Origin: an uncultured Oscillospiraceae bacterium
GTDB taxonomy: Bacteria; Bacillota; Clostridia; Oscillospirales; Ruminococcaceae
Assembly (NCBI GenBank): GCA_900547385.1
Contig: URGQ01000005.1
Span: forward strand, 1 to 45,699
Length of the DNA: 45,699 nt
Direction of reading: 5' to 3'
The position numbers and the translations under genes are program-made. The notes beneath the pieces were generated by a model, which searched no databases, was not told where the DNA came from, and worked only from the letters and a program-made list of their open reading frames with translations. This document shows positions 1-8,571 of this stretch, piece after piece; positions within the stretch are counted from its first letter, which is position 1, and the number at the start of each line of letters is the position of its first letter.

Positions 1-4
1 AAAT

Positions 5-99
5 CGCTTTTGGGCACTTTTGGCGATTCAAAAGTGCCACCCCGGCGGTAGCCGTACAATTTATGCCTTTGCAAAAGGCTCCACGGCGCCGACAGGCGA
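5..99 (-). repeat. Dispersed repeat family R2, copy A
   Basis: Read on the minus strand this stretch begins TCGCCTGTCGGCG, passes through GGAGCCTTTTGCAAAGGCAT and GTACGGCTACCGCCGGGG, and ends in the hairpin GGCACTTTTG / CAAAAGTGCC (10 bp, loop at 24-29). The same order of blocks recurs on the plus strand at 2062-2152 and 2175-2267, so I treat it as a dispersed intergenic repeat. The rest of 100-266 holds short GC-rich hairpins and no gene that I can support. Confidence 0.6.
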
Positions 100-266
100 G
101 ATGAAACTTGGTATAAAAGGGGTCGCGGCGGTTGGGGGGCGGGACTATGTTTTTCCGAGGAAGATCTCCCGCCGAAGGCGGACCAACGAGCATTGCCGCC
201 GAAGACCGGTTACCCGGTGCTGCGGCGGTGGGAACAGCGTGTGATTTTTTAGCTGGCGGTGGGTCC

Positions 267-887
267 TTAATTAAAGCGGCTCATGGCTTCCTCCGGCTTG
301 CCCTGCATGATGAGGGTGCAGGCTTCGGCGGTATTTTGCAGCAGGGGATACAGGGCTTTGCCCTCCGCTTCGGTAAACTGTCCCAGCACCCAATCGGCCA
401 GGTCATATTCCGGGTTCGGTTTGGCCCCCACGCCAAATTTAATGCGGGGGAAATTATCGCTGCCCAGCTTGAGGATGATATCCTTGAGGCCATTGTGGCC
501 GCCGGCGGAGCCTTTGGTGCGGATGCGCATTTTGCCCACCGGCAGGCTGATATCGTCCGAAAGGACAATAAGCCGCTCCGGGGGGAGCTTATAGAACCGC
601 ATGGCCTCCTGTACGGCTTGCCCGGAAAGATTCATGTAGGTGGCGGGCTTCATCAGCAGGATATGCCGGCCATCCAGCATGGCCTCACCGGTCATGGCAT
701 GGAAGCGGGAGCGCTCCACGGCGGCGCCGCAGTCCTTGGCCAGGACATCCAGCGCGCAGAAGCCGATATTATGCCGGGTATTGCCGTACTTGCTGCCGGG
801 GTTGCCCAGCCCGCAGACGATAAATTCCACCGGACCATGGACCGGGATTGATGCTGCGGCCGGCTGTTTTTTCTTAAAAAATCCCAT
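267..887 (-). CDS. pth: Peptidyl-tRNA hydrolase
   Basis: This cytoplasmic enzyme cleaves peptidyl-tRNA that falls off stalled ribosomes, recycling the tRNA. The protein (206 aa) has the family signature GLGNPGSKYGNTRHNIGF with the catalytic histidine in TRHN, the substrate-binding MKPATYMNLSG segment and GSAGGHNGLKDI. I chose the ATG preceded by AAGGAGGC; the longer frame upstream has no ribosome binding site. Even so, about 20 residues (MGFFKKKQPAAASI...) precede the first core strand, which is longer than in typical Pth. It lies 77 bp downstream of prs on the same strand, so the two are probably co-transcribed. The neighbourhood with mfd is common in Firmicutes. Confidence 0.96.
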   Translation of the reverse strand: MGFFKKKQPAAASIPVHGPVEFIVCGLGNPGSKYGNTRHNIGFCALDVLAKDCGAAVERSRFHAMTGEAMLDGRHILLMKPATYMNLSGQAVQEAMRFYKLPPERLIVLSDDISLPVGKMRIRTKGSAGGHNGLKDIILKLGSDNFPRIKFGVGAKPNPEYDLADWVLGQFTEAEGKALYPLLQNTAEACTLIMQGKPEEAMSRFN

Positions 888-964
888 ATAGCCTCCTTGG
901 GAGAGAAACGGCAGGAGAGAACGGTTCTCTCCTGCCAAAGCATACCATAAAAATTCGGGGGAAA

Positions 965-1930
965 TCAAGTGAAAAGCGGGGAGACGGGCTTGTCCTCATA
1001 GATGCGGCTGATGGCCTCGGCAAAGACGGGGGCGACAGAGAGCATCTTGATGCGGGCGGCTTCGGAGCCTTCCTTGGCGGGGATGGTATCCAGGAACACT
1101 GTTTCGGTAATGACGCTATCGGTGAGGCGCTGAAGGGCCGGGCCGGAAAGAACGCCGTGGGTAGCGCAGGCATAAACCTCCTTGGCGCCGCCCAGCTTGA
1201 TGAGGGCTTCGGCGCCGTGGCAGAGGGTACCGGCGGTATCCACCATATCATCCACCAGCACTACGGTTTTGCCCTGGACATCACCGATGATATTCATGAC
1301 CTCGCTGACATTGGCGCGGGGACGGCGCTTATCAATGATGGCCAGGGGGCAATCCAGCCGCTCGGCAAACTTACGCGCACGGGTGACGGAGCCTAGATCG
1401 GGGGAAACGACGGCGATCTCCTCGCGGGGGAGGTTCTTGAACTTTTCGACAAAATAGGGGGCCAGAATGGGGGTGCCCATCAGGTGATCCACCGGGATAT
1501 TGAAGAAGCCCTGGATCTGTGCCACATGGAGGTCCATGCTGAGGACACGGTCGGCACCGGCGACAGAGATGAGATCGGCCACCAGCTTGGCGGAGATCGG
1601 ATCGCGGGCCTTGGCCTTTCTATCCTGGCGGGCGTAGCCGTAGTAGGGAACGACGGCGGTGATGCGGCCGGCGGAAGCGCGCTTGAGGGCATCGATCATG
1701 ATGAGCAGCTCCATCAAATTATTATTGACGGGGCCGCAGGTGGACTGGACAACGAACACATCGGAGCCGCGGACCGATTCCTCGATGGAGATGGAGACTT
1801 CGCCATCGGCAAACGCGCCGACGGTGCAGCGGCCCAGCGGCAGGCCCATGGCGGCGGCGATGTCCTCCGCCAGCTTTTTGTTGGAATTGCAGGCGAAGAT
1901 CTTGATGTCTTTTCCGTGGATACTTTTCAT
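965..1930 (-). CDS. prs: Ribose-phosphate pyrophosphokinase
   Basis: PRPP synthetase makes 5-phosphoribosyl diphosphate from ribose 5-phosphate and ATP, feeding purine, pyrimidine, histidine and tryptophan synthesis and salvage enzymes such as Xpt. The 321-residue length is normal for class I enzymes. Visible motifs are the flexible-loop segment VVPYYGYARQDRK, the metal/ATP region SMDLHVAQIQGFF and the PRPP-binding loop VDDMVDTAGT. The start ATG has AGGGAG nine bases upstream. A TATAAA box lies about 40 bp upstream of the start without a convincing -35, so the promoter is left uncalled. Confidence 0.97.
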   Translation of the reverse strand: MKSIHGKDIKIFACNSNKKLAEDIAAAMGLPLGRCTVGAFADGEVSISIEESVRGSDVFVVQSTCGPVNNNLMELLIMIDALKRASAGRITAVVPYYGYARQDRKAKARDPISAKLVADLISVAGADRVLSMDLHVAQIQGFFNIPVDHLMGTPILAPYFVEKFKNLPREEIAVVSPDLGSVTRARKFAERLDCPLAIIDKRRPRANVSEVMNIIGDVQGKTVVLVDDMVDTAGTLCHGAEALIKLGGAKEVYACATHGVLSGPALQRLTDSVITETVFLDTIPAKEGSEAARIKMLSVAPVFAEAISRIYEDKPVSPLFT

Positions 1931-2061
1931 GGTTTTTCTACTCCCTACTGATGATATTGAATTTTATATGGTCAACACCGGGTGGTGTGTGTTCCCGTGG
2001 GGAAGAGAGGCTTTTCCGGGAAGAAAAGCGAGCAAAAGATTTATTTAGGGCAAATTTGTGA

Positions 2062-2152
2062 TCGCCTGTCGGCGGGGCGGAGCCTTTTGCAACGGCATAG
2101 TTTGTACCGCTTGCCGCGGGGGCTGCTTTTTTCGGATGAAAGTGTGTAAAAG
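2062..2152 (+). repeat. Dispersed repeat family R2, copy B (degenerate)
   Basis: The copy starts TCGCCTGTCGGCGGGGCGGAG, continues CCTTTTGCAACGGCATAGTTTG and TACCGCTTGCCGCGGGGG, and matches copy A read on the other strand. The terminal hairpin has decayed to GCTGCTTTTTTCGGATGAAAGTGTGTAAAAG. It stands just before copy C in the same orientation. Confidence 0.55.
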
Positions 2153-2174
2153 AATTTTTGGATCAAGATGGTGG

Positions 2175-2267
2175 TCGCCTTCGGCGGGGCGAAGTTTTAT
2201 AAAAGGTATTCATTAGTACGCCTGCCCGGCGAGGGGTTACTTTTCTATGAAGAAAAGTAACCAAAAG
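2175..2267 (+). repeat. Dispersed repeat family R2, copy C
   Basis: It begins TCGCCTTCGGCGGGGCGAAG and ends with a perfect 12-bp hairpin, GGTTACTTTTCT / AGAAAAGTAACC with an ATGA loop, followed by AAAAG as in copy A. The block order is the same as in copies A and B. Downstream (2268-2345) are further GC-rich inverted repeats but no gene. Confidence 0.55.
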
Positions 2268-2434
2268 TCATTCAGGGCTCCGCCCTAAAGACCCGACGCG
2301 TCGGTACACCCCGCCCGGAAAGCCAAAGGGCGGCTTCCCGGAGCGGGATTAGACGACGCTTATAAGGTTAATTTTTAATTTGGTTTCTGCTGAATCTCGC
2401 ATAAAATGCGGCCGCAGGCACCTTGAGAGCGTAT

Positions 2435-2499
2435 CTGCGGCGCCGTACGGATCAACTTTTCAGCGATAGCTGAAAAGTCCAATCCGTATCCAGCCGCAG
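2435..2499. repeat. 65-bp long imperfect hairpin
   Basis: Three nested stems build one long hairpin: CTGCGGC / GCCGCAG at the base, TACGGAT / ATCCGTA in the middle and ACTTTTCAG / CTGAAAAGT at the tip around a CGATAG loop. The inner stem resembles the ACTTTT..AAAAGT stems that end the R2 repeats. No T-tract follows, so it is not a typical terminator. Confidence 0.5.
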
Positions 2500-2936
2500 C
2501 TTAGCGGCAAGGGGGTCTTGGGGCACAGCCCCAAGCGTGTTTTGGCATGGGGCCCCCGACGGGTCGCAAGGCCCGCCGGGGAAAGGAGGAGCGGCGGAGC
2601 GTTGGAGGGTTGTCTATCCCATAGGGATAGCGACCCGACATGGAGCAAAGCCCGCGACGACGCGTACGCACAAAAGGAACGCCCCGCCGGCGAGGCGTAC
2701 AGGTCGTCACCCTGCGGTGACTCCGCGACGACGCCATGCGACCACAAATTCACACAATAAATCCCAGTCTCACTCCCCCAATAAAATCCACTATTTATGC
2801 GATCTTCGCCCAGTATTTCCCCATTTTGTAAATCTTCCGTAAATAAAAGTGAATTATTAACCTTTCACATGCAAAAAAGGCTCCATTTTGCCGTATTAGT
2901 GAAAGGCCTTTTCCCACCCCAATCAGGAGGTACCCT
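2500..2936. other. Gene-free hairpin-rich region upstream of mfd
   Basis: I see no gene. There are several hairpins in a row: CTTGGGGC-ACA-GCCCCAAG near 2517-2535, CTATCCC-ATA-GGGATAG near 2612-2628, GTCACC-CTGC-GGTGAC near 2706-2721, and CCTTTCAC (2861-2868) pairing with GTGAAAGG (2899-2906). The last hairpin lies in the probable mfd leader. Reading frames of 75-100 codons exist here but lack ribosome binding sites and recognisable content. No convincing -10/-35 pair for mfd was found. Confidence 0.5.
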
Positions 2937-5900
2937 ATGCTTCAAAAGCTCCAAAATTTAGCCGCTTTCTCTTCCGCCTGCCAGGCGCTGCGCGCGGGCA
3001 AAAGCCCCCTGCTGCTGGATGGCCTCGCCGCCGTCCATAAGGCCCACTTCGCCGCCGCCCTGTGCCGGGAACTGGGCCGGGGCGCCGTCCTCCTCACCGA
3101 TGAGGAGGCTGCCGCCACCCGCCTGATGGAGGATATCAACCGCTTTTACGGCGAGGAACGGGCGCAGCTGTACCCCGAACGGGAATTCACCTACCACAGC
3201 GTGGAAAGCGTAAGCCAGGAATATGAGCAGCTGCGGCTGGGCGTCCTGCGGCGGCTGCAAAGGGACCCTTCCCTCATCGTGGTGGGGACGGTGACCGCTG
3301 CCCTGCAGCCCACCCTGCTGCCGGAGCAGCTTTCCGCCGCCACGCTGAGCCTGCGGGTGGGGCAGGAATACCCACCCCAAAAGCTGCTGGAATTTTTGGT
3401 GCAGGCGGGCTACCAGCGGGCCGAGCAGGTAGAGGGCATCGGGCAGTTCGCGGCCCGGGGCGGCATTGTGGATTTTTACCCGCCGCAGTACAGCTGGCCC
3501 ATCCGGCTGGAATACTGGGGGGACGAGGTGGATTCCATCGCGGCCTTTTCGCTGGAAAGCCAGCGCCGGGAGGACAGCATGAAGCTGGTGGAAATCACCC
3601 CCGTGCGGGAGCTGCTGTACCACCCGGCCGAGCTGGCCGCCCAGCTGAAAGAAAAGCTTTCCCGGCTGAGCACAAAGCAGAAAGCCCTGTGCGAGGAGAC
3701 CCTACGGCAGGATATGGAGCTGCTGGAGGGCGGTGTGGCCCTGCCGGCCGCCGACCGCTATGCCGGGCTGCTGTGCCCGGCGGGCAGCAATCTGCTCTCC
3801 TACCGGGGAGAGCGGCTGCTGCTGCTTTCCGAAGGGGTGAACCTGAAGGAGAGCCTGAACCACGCCTGCTGGCAGCAAAAGCAGGATGTGACCGCCCTGC
3901 TGGAGGAGGGAACTCTGGCCCCGGGCTGCGCTTTTCTGTTCCCGGAGGCGGGGGTGCTGGCGGAGGAGCTGCCCGTCCTCCCCACCGTCATTCTGGATAG
4001 CTTTCCCCGCAGCTACCCCGGCCTGCCGCTGGCGGGGCTGTACCATGTTGCGGCCAATGCGCTTTCGGTTTGGGGCGGGGCGCTGGACCCCCTGTGTGAG
4101 GACCTGGAAAGCTACCGGCAGCGGGATTGGACCATATGGCTGCTGGCCGGTACCGAACGCGGCGCCCTGGCGCTGACCGAGGACCTGACCCGCCGGGGAT
4201 TTGCGGCGAGATTTGTAAAATCTCCGGAAAATATTACAACCGGTAAAATATTTGTGCTGCCGGGCGGGCTTTCCTCCGGCTTTGAATACCCCGAGCTGCG
4301 CTGGGCTGTCATTACCACAGCCAAGGGCGGCAGCACCACCGCCGCTAAAAGCCGCCGCAAGGCCCGCCGCCAGCAGGGCGAGGTGCTGCGGGAGCTGACC
4401 GACCTGACTCCCGGCATGGCCGTGGTCCATGTGGCGCACGGCATCGGCATTTTTGAGGGGATCGTAAAGCAGGAAATCGGCGGCGTCACCAAGGATTACA
4501 TCAAGATCCGGTATGCCGGCACCGATATGCTGTATGTCCCCGTCACCCAGCTGGACCTGGTGACCAAATATGTGGGCGGCAAGGATGAGCAGACCGTCCG
4601 GCTGAACCGGCTGGGCGGCAACGAATGGAGCCGCACCCGGCAGCGGGTCAAAAAATCGGTGGAGGATATGGCGGCGGAGCTCATTCAGCTGTATGCCAAG
4701 CGCAGCACTGTAAAGGGCTTTGCCTTTAGCCCGGACAGCGACTGGCAGACCGAGTTTGAGCAGCGCTTTGAGTACGAGGAGACCGACGATCAGCTGCGCT
4801 GCATCGAGGAGATCAAGCACGATATGGAGCAGCCCGCCCCCATGGACCGGCTGCTGTGCGGCGATGTGGGCTTTGGCAAAACGGAGGTCGCCCTGCGGGC
4901 GGTCTTTAAGTGCGTGCTGGATGGCAAGCAGTGCGCCGTACTGGTGCCCACCACCATTCTGGCCTGGCAGCACTACCAGACCTTCCTGCGGCGGCTGGAG
5001 GGCTACCCCATTACGGTGGAGCTGCTTTCCCGCTTCCGCACGCCAAAGCAGCAAAAGGAAATTCTGCAAAAGCTGGCGGACGGCAAGATCGATGTGGTGG
5101 TGGGCACCCACCGCCTGGTACAGGAGGATGTGCGCTTTAGGGATCTCGGCCTCTGCGTCATCGATGAGGAGCAGCGCTTTGGCGTGAAGCAGAAGGAGAA
5201 ATTCAAGCAGCTGAAGGGCAGCGTGGATATCCTGACCCTTTCCGCCACGCCCATCCCCCGGACGCTGAACATGGCAATGAGCGGCATCCGGGATATGTCG
5301 GTCATCAACGAGGCGCCGCAGGACCGCCACCCGGTGCAGACCTATGTGCTGGAATATGACGACCATATCATCACCGAGGCGATACAAAAGGAGCTGCGGC
5401 GGGGCGGGCAGGTATTTTACCTGCACAACCGCATTGATAACATAGAGCTGACGGCCGCCCACCTGCGGGAGGAGCTGCCGGAGGCCCGGATAGTGACCGC
5501 TCACGGCAAAATGAGCGAGGAGGAGCTTTCTGAGATCTGGCAGCGGCTGCTGGAGCGGGAGATCGATATTCTCGTCTGTACCACCATCATCGAGGCGGGG
5601 GTCGATGTCCCCAACTGCAACACCCTCATCATCGAGGACGCCGACCGGATGGGGCTTTCGCAGCTGTATCAGCTGCGGGGCCGGGTGGGGCGCAGCGGCC
5701 GCCGGGCCTATGCCTACTTCACCTTCCGCCGGGGCAAGGCGCTTTCCGAGATCAGCGAGAAGCGGCTGGAGGCAATACGGGAATTTACCAGCTTCGGCAG
5801 CGGCTTCCGAATCGCCATGCGGGACTTGGAAATTCGCGGCGCCGGCAACATTCTGGGCAGCGCCCAGCATGGGCAGATGGAGGCAGTGGGCTACGACCTC

Positions 5901-6422
5901 TACCTGCGGCTTTTAGGGGACGCCATAAGGGAGCAAAAGGGTGAAAAGCCGGTGGAAAACCTCGAATGTCTGGTGGATATCCAAATCGAGGCGCACATTC
6001 CGGAAAAATATATCCCGTCGCTGGCGCAGCGCATTGATATTTACAAGAAGATCGCGGCCATCCGCACCGAGGATGACTGGAGCGACACCATGGACGAGCT
6101 GTGCGACCGCTTTGGCGAGCCGCCGCGCTCGGTGGCGGGGCTGCTGGATGTGGCGCTGATCCGCAGCCGGGCCGCGGCACTGGGCATCCGGGAGATAGAC
6201 CAGCGGGTGGGCAGCCTGCTGTTCTACAGTGACCGGATAGACCGCGGCGGCCTGCTGGCGCTGACAAAGGCCCTGCCGGGCCGGGTGCTGATGAACGCCG
6301 GGGCGAAGCCCTACCTGACGGTGAAGCTGCAAAAGGGGCAGGAGCCGATGGCGGGCATCCGGGAGGTGCTGACGGTGCTGGAGGCCGGCCGCCCCGCGGC
6401 GGCCGAGGGCTGCCCGCAGTAA
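2937..6422 (+). CDS. mfd: Transcription-repair coupling factor Mfd
   Basis: Mfd displaces RNA polymerase stalled at DNA lesions and recruits UvrA for nucleotide excision repair. The 1161-residue protein is full length. An N-terminal UvrB-like region is followed by the polymerase-interaction domain (HVAHGIGIFEGIVKQEIGG near residue 500), Walker A GDVGFGKTE near 642, the DEEQ box in VIDEEQRFGVKQKE near 743, LSATPIPRTLNM, and helicase motifs V/VI (TIIEAGVDVPNCNTLI, LRGRVGRSGRRAYAYF). A TRCF domain occupies the C-terminus. AGGAGGT lies six bases before the ATG. It stands apart from pth-prs and from murD, each separated by structured intergenic DNA. Confidence 0.97.
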   Translation: MLQKLQNLAAFSSACQALRAGKSPLLLDGLAAVHKAHFAAALCRELGRGAVLLTDEEAAATRLMEDINRFYGEERAQLYPEREFTYHSVESVSQEYEQLRLGVLRRLQRDPSLIVVGTVTAALQPTLLPEQLSAATLSLRVGQEYPPQKLLEFLVQAGYQRAEQVEGIGQFAARGGIVDFYPPQYSWPIRLEYWGDEVDSIAAFSLESQRREDSMKLVEITPVRELLYHPAELAAQLKEKLSRLSTKQKALCEETLRQDMELLEGGVALPAADRYAGLLCPAGSNLLSYRGERLLLLSEGVNLKESLNHACWQQKQDVTALLEEGTLAPGCAFLFPEAGVLAEELPVLPTVILDSFPRSYPGLPLAGLYHVAANALSVWGGALDPLCEDLESYRQRDWTIWLLAGTERGALALTEDLTRRGFAARFVKSPENITTGKIFVLPGGLSSGFEYPELRWAVITTAKGGSTTAAKSRRKARRQQGEVLRELTDLTPGMAVVHVAHGIGIFEGIVKQEIGGVTKDYIKIRYAGTDMLYVPVTQLDLVTKYVGGKDEQTVRLNRLGGNEWSRTRQRVKKSVEDMAAELIQLYAKRSTVKGFAFSPDSDWQTEFEQRFEYEETDDQLRCIEEIKHDMEQPAPMDRLLCGDVGFGKTEVALRAVFKCVLDGKQCAVLVPTTILAWQHYQTFLRRLEGYPITVELLSRFRTPKQQKEILQKLADGKIDVVVGTHRLVQEDVRFRDLGLCVIDEEQRFGVKQKEKFKQLKGSVDILTLSATPIPRTLNMAMSGIRDMSVINEAPQDRHPVQTYVLEYDDHIITEAIQKELRRGGQVFYLHNRIDNIELTAAHLREELPEARIVTAHGKMSEEELSEIWQRLLEREIDILVCTTIIEAGVDVPNCNTLIIEDADRMGLSQLYQLRGRVGRSGRRAYAYFTFRRGKALSEISEKRLEAIREFTSFGSGFRIAMRDLEIRGAGNILGSAQHGQMEAVGYDLYLRLLGDAIREQKGEKPVENLECLVDIQIEAHIPEKYIPSLAQRIDIYKKIAAIRTEDDWSDTMDELCDRFGEPPRSVAGLLDVALIRSRAAALGIREIDQRVGSLLFYSDRIDRGGLLALTKALPGRVLMNAGAKPYLTVKLQKGQEPMAGIREVLTVLEAGRPAAAEGCPQ

Positions 6423-6537
6423 AACGGAGGGTCGGCCCGAGGGGAGCCAAGGGGCGGCCGGCCGTGCGGCCCGGCCCCCCGGAGGACCTTCCGGGGGAAA
6501 TGGGGCCAACCGGGGCGGTGCTGCCGCCCAAAACCGA

Positions 6538-6566
6538 TTGCAGAACCCGAAAATGTGGGATATAAT
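6538..6566 (+). promoter_or_regulatory. Sigma-A promoter of murD
   Basis: TTGCAG, a 17-bp spacer and TATAAT. The start would fall near 6573, giving a leader of about 150 nt that contains the whole four-arm element at 6600-6685. Confidence 0.75.
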
Positions 6567-6599
6567 AGGGGCAGAAATTTGTGAAGGGTGCAGGGAGTG

Positions 6600-6685
6600 C
6601 CGGACGCCCGGCCGGCGGGCCACAGGCCCGCCGAACCGGCCCCCGCAGGGGGCGGCAAAAGGCGGAGCCTTTGCCGGGCGGCCGG
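6600..6685. repeat. Four-arm inverted-repeat element, copy 1 (murD leader)
   Basis: The outer stem pairs 6600-6612 with 6673-6685 (12 of 13 positions). Inside are CGGCGGGCC-ACA-GGCCCGCCG (6613-6633), CCCCC-GCA-GGGGG extended by CCG/CGG (6636-6655), and AAAGGC-GGA-GCCTTT (6658-6672). It sits between the murD -10 box and its start, so it should be transcribed as leader RNA. Confidence 0.6.
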
Positions 6686-6725
6686 AAGGCCCGCGCCCCG
6701 GGAAAACCTGCCGAGGAGGGAGACC

Positions 6726-8120
6726 ATGCAGAAACTGACGGCAGCGACCGTATTTGCGGAGCTGCAGGGAAAAGAGATCGCGCTGATAGGGCTGGGGGTA
6801 AGCCACCGGCCGGTGGCAAAGCTGCTGGCCCAAAAGGGCATGAAGGTGACCATCTACGATAAAAAAAGCCCCGAGGAGCTGGGGGAAGCGGCCGCGGAGC
6901 TGACCGCCATGGGGGTGGCCTTCGTCACCGGGGCGGACTACCTGCAAAAGCTGCGGGGAGATGTGATCTTCCGCACGCCGGGAATGTATTTTAATCACCC
7001 GCGCCTGCGCGAGCTGATGCAAGCGGGCGCTGCCGTCACCAGCGAGCTGGAGCTCTTTATGCAGTGCTGCCCCTGCCCCATCATAGGGGTGACGGGCAGC
7101 GACGGTAAAACGACGACCACCAGTCTGATCGCTGAGATGCTGCGGCAGAGCGGCAAAACGGTGCATTTAGGCGGCAACATCGGGCGGGCGCTGTTCCCGG
7201 AGCTGGAAACGGTAAAGCCGGACGACATGGCGGTGGTAGAGCTTTCCTCGTTCCAGCTGCTTTCGATGCGGCAGAGCCCGGAAATAGCGGTGGTGACCAA
7301 TGTGACCCCGAACCATCTGGATGTGCACGGGACGATGGAGGAGTACATCGCCGCCAAGAAAAACATTTTCCTGCACCAGGGGGCCTTTACCGCTACGGTG
7401 CTGAACGCGGACTGCCCCACGACTGCCGGCTTTGCGGCGGAGGTACGGGGCGACTGCCGGTGGTTCAGCCGGCGGCACCCGGTAAAACGCGGCGCCTGGC
7501 TGGATGAAGCGGGCACCCTGCACTACACCGACGGCAAAGGGGATACCACCCTCTTCCCGATGAGCGAGATAAAAATACCGGGGCTGCACAATGTGGAAAA
7601 TATGCTGACGGCCATCGCGGCGGTGTGGGGGCTGGTTCCCCCGGAGGTGATCCGCCATGTGGCGAATACCTTTCCCGGGGTGGAGCACCGCATTGAATTT
7701 GTGCGGGAGCTGGACGGGGTGCGCTGGTACAATGATTCCATCGCCACCAGCCCCACCCGCACCATTGCCGGACTGGAGAGCTTTGACCAAAAGCTCATCA
7801 TCATTGCCGGGGGATACGATAAGCACCTGGACTACACCCCGCTGGCCGAACCGGTGCTGCGCCATGTCAAGGCGCTGATTCTGACCGGGGCGACGGCGGA
7901 TAAGATAGAAAAGGCTGTGACCTCTCATCCCGGCTATGCCGAAAGCGGCCTGGTGCTGCGGCGGGCCGCCACGCTGGAGGAAGCCGTGACAATGGCCCAT
8001 GAGCTTGCCAAGGCGGGGGATATCGTTTCGCTTTCGCCGGCTTCCGCCAGCTTTGACTGCTACCCGAACTTTGAGGTGCGGGGGCAGTGCTACAAGGCGC
8101 TGGTGAATGGGCTGAAATGA
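6726..8120 (+). CDS. murD: UDP-N-acetylmuramoylalanine--D-glutamate ligase
   Basis: MurD adds D-glutamate to UDP-MurNAc-L-Ala in cytoplasmic peptidoglycan precursor synthesis. The 464-residue protein shows the ATP loop GVTGSDGKTTTTSLIAEML near residue 122, the conserved VVELSSFQL and VTPNHLDVHGTMEEYIAAK motifs with the carbamylated-lysine region, YNDSIATSPTRT, and the C-terminal IIIAGGYDKHLDYTPL and LSPASASFDCYPNFEVRG. I chose the ATG preceded by GAGGAGGGA; a longer frame reads through the four-arm element and is unlikely to be translated. murD is usually inside a division/cell-wall cluster, but here it stands alone with its own promoter. Confidence 0.96.
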   Translation: MQKLTAATVFAELQGKEIALIGLGVSHRPVAKLLAQKGMKVTIYDKKSPEELGEAAAELTAMGVAFVTGADYLQKLRGDVIFRTPGMYFNHPRLRELMQAGAAVTSELELFMQCCPCPIIGVTGSDGKTTTTSLIAEMLRQSGKTVHLGGNIGRALFPELETVKPDDMAVVELSSFQLLSMRQSPEIAVVTNVTPNHLDVHGTMEEYIAAKKNIFLHQGAFTATVLNADCPTTAGFAAEVRGDCRWFSRRHPVKRGAWLDEAGTLHYTDGKGDTTLFPMSEIKIPGLHNVENMLTAIAAVWGLVPPEVIRHVANTFPGVEHRIEFVRELDGVRWYNDSIATSPTRTIAGLESFDQKLIIIAGGYDKHLDYTPLAEPVLRHVKALILTGATADKIEKAVTSHPGYAESGLVLRRAATLEEAVTMAHELAKAGDIVSLSPASASFDCYPNFEVRGQCYKALVNGLK

Positions 8121-8160
8121 GGCCAAAAGGCGGAAAGAAATTTTGCAAAGAGCGCCGAGA

Positions 8161-8247
8161 GGCCCGCAGGGCAAACCGTCCGCAGGACGGTTTCGACGGC
8201 GGCTGTGCCGCTGTCGGCTCCGGTGCAGCCGGAGCGCCCGGCGGGCC
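8161..8247. repeat. Four-arm inverted-repeat element, copy 2
   Basis: The outer stem GGCCCGCAGGGC pairs with GCCCGGCGGGCC (11 of 12). It encloses three abutting hairpins: AAACCGTCC-GCA-GGACGGTTT (8173-8193), a 9-bp imperfect stem CGACGGCGG/CCGCTGTCG (8194-8216), and GCTCCGG/CCGGAGC (8217-8235). No base is left over between the arms. It lies 40 bp after murD. Confidence 0.75.
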
Positions 8248-8571
8248 GGTGCCCGGATTTTGCGGGGGCCCGAAAAAGCGCTTCCCGGGGCCTGCCGGGG
8301 TTATCCCAGGGCGGGGCACAGATTTTAGGCGCTTACGCGGGCAGAAACTCGGTTTGCCGTTTTTGCAGCTCGCTGGGACTGTTCCAGAAAGAGGCCCGGA
8401 TTTTTAACGCATGGGTAAGCAGAAATTTCGTTTATCCCTTTTGCGGTTTGCTGTTTGCGGTTTGCTGTAACTGCCCCAGGAGGGGACTCTGATTTTTAAC
8501 AGATGAATAAGCAGGAGCTTTGCTCATGCCCCGTACAGGGTATGAGTGGGGCGTAAAAAAGGAGGAACACC
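8248..8571. other. Gene-free stretch with degenerate direct repeats
   Basis: No gene is supported. Three related units begin GATTTTAGGCGCTTACGCGG (about 8321), GATTTTTAACGCATGGGTAA (about 8399) and GATTTTTAACAGATGAATAA (about 8490). Each continues with a GCAG-rich part and a pyrimidine-rich end, with 80-90 bp between starts. Very short frames starting MGKQK and MNKQE arise from two units but lack a properly spaced ribosome binding site. Confidence 0.4.

Noticed and set aside
132..851. Long plus-strand open frame antisense to pth
   Set aside because: It overlaps a clear Pth gene on the other strand, has no ribosome binding site and its composition is that of a shadow frame.
2460..2842. Short open frames of 78-101 codons in the gap before mfd
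   Set aside because: They read through hairpins, lack ribosome binding sites and overlap each other on both strands.
3702..5870. 722-codon open frame antisense to mfd
   Set aside because: mfd motifs are intact on the plus strand; the antisense frame is low-complexity and has no start signals.
8405..8570. Micro-genes MGKQK... and MNKQE... before the aminopeptidase operon
   Set aside because: Neither has a properly spaced ribosome binding site and both arise from the degenerate repeat units.
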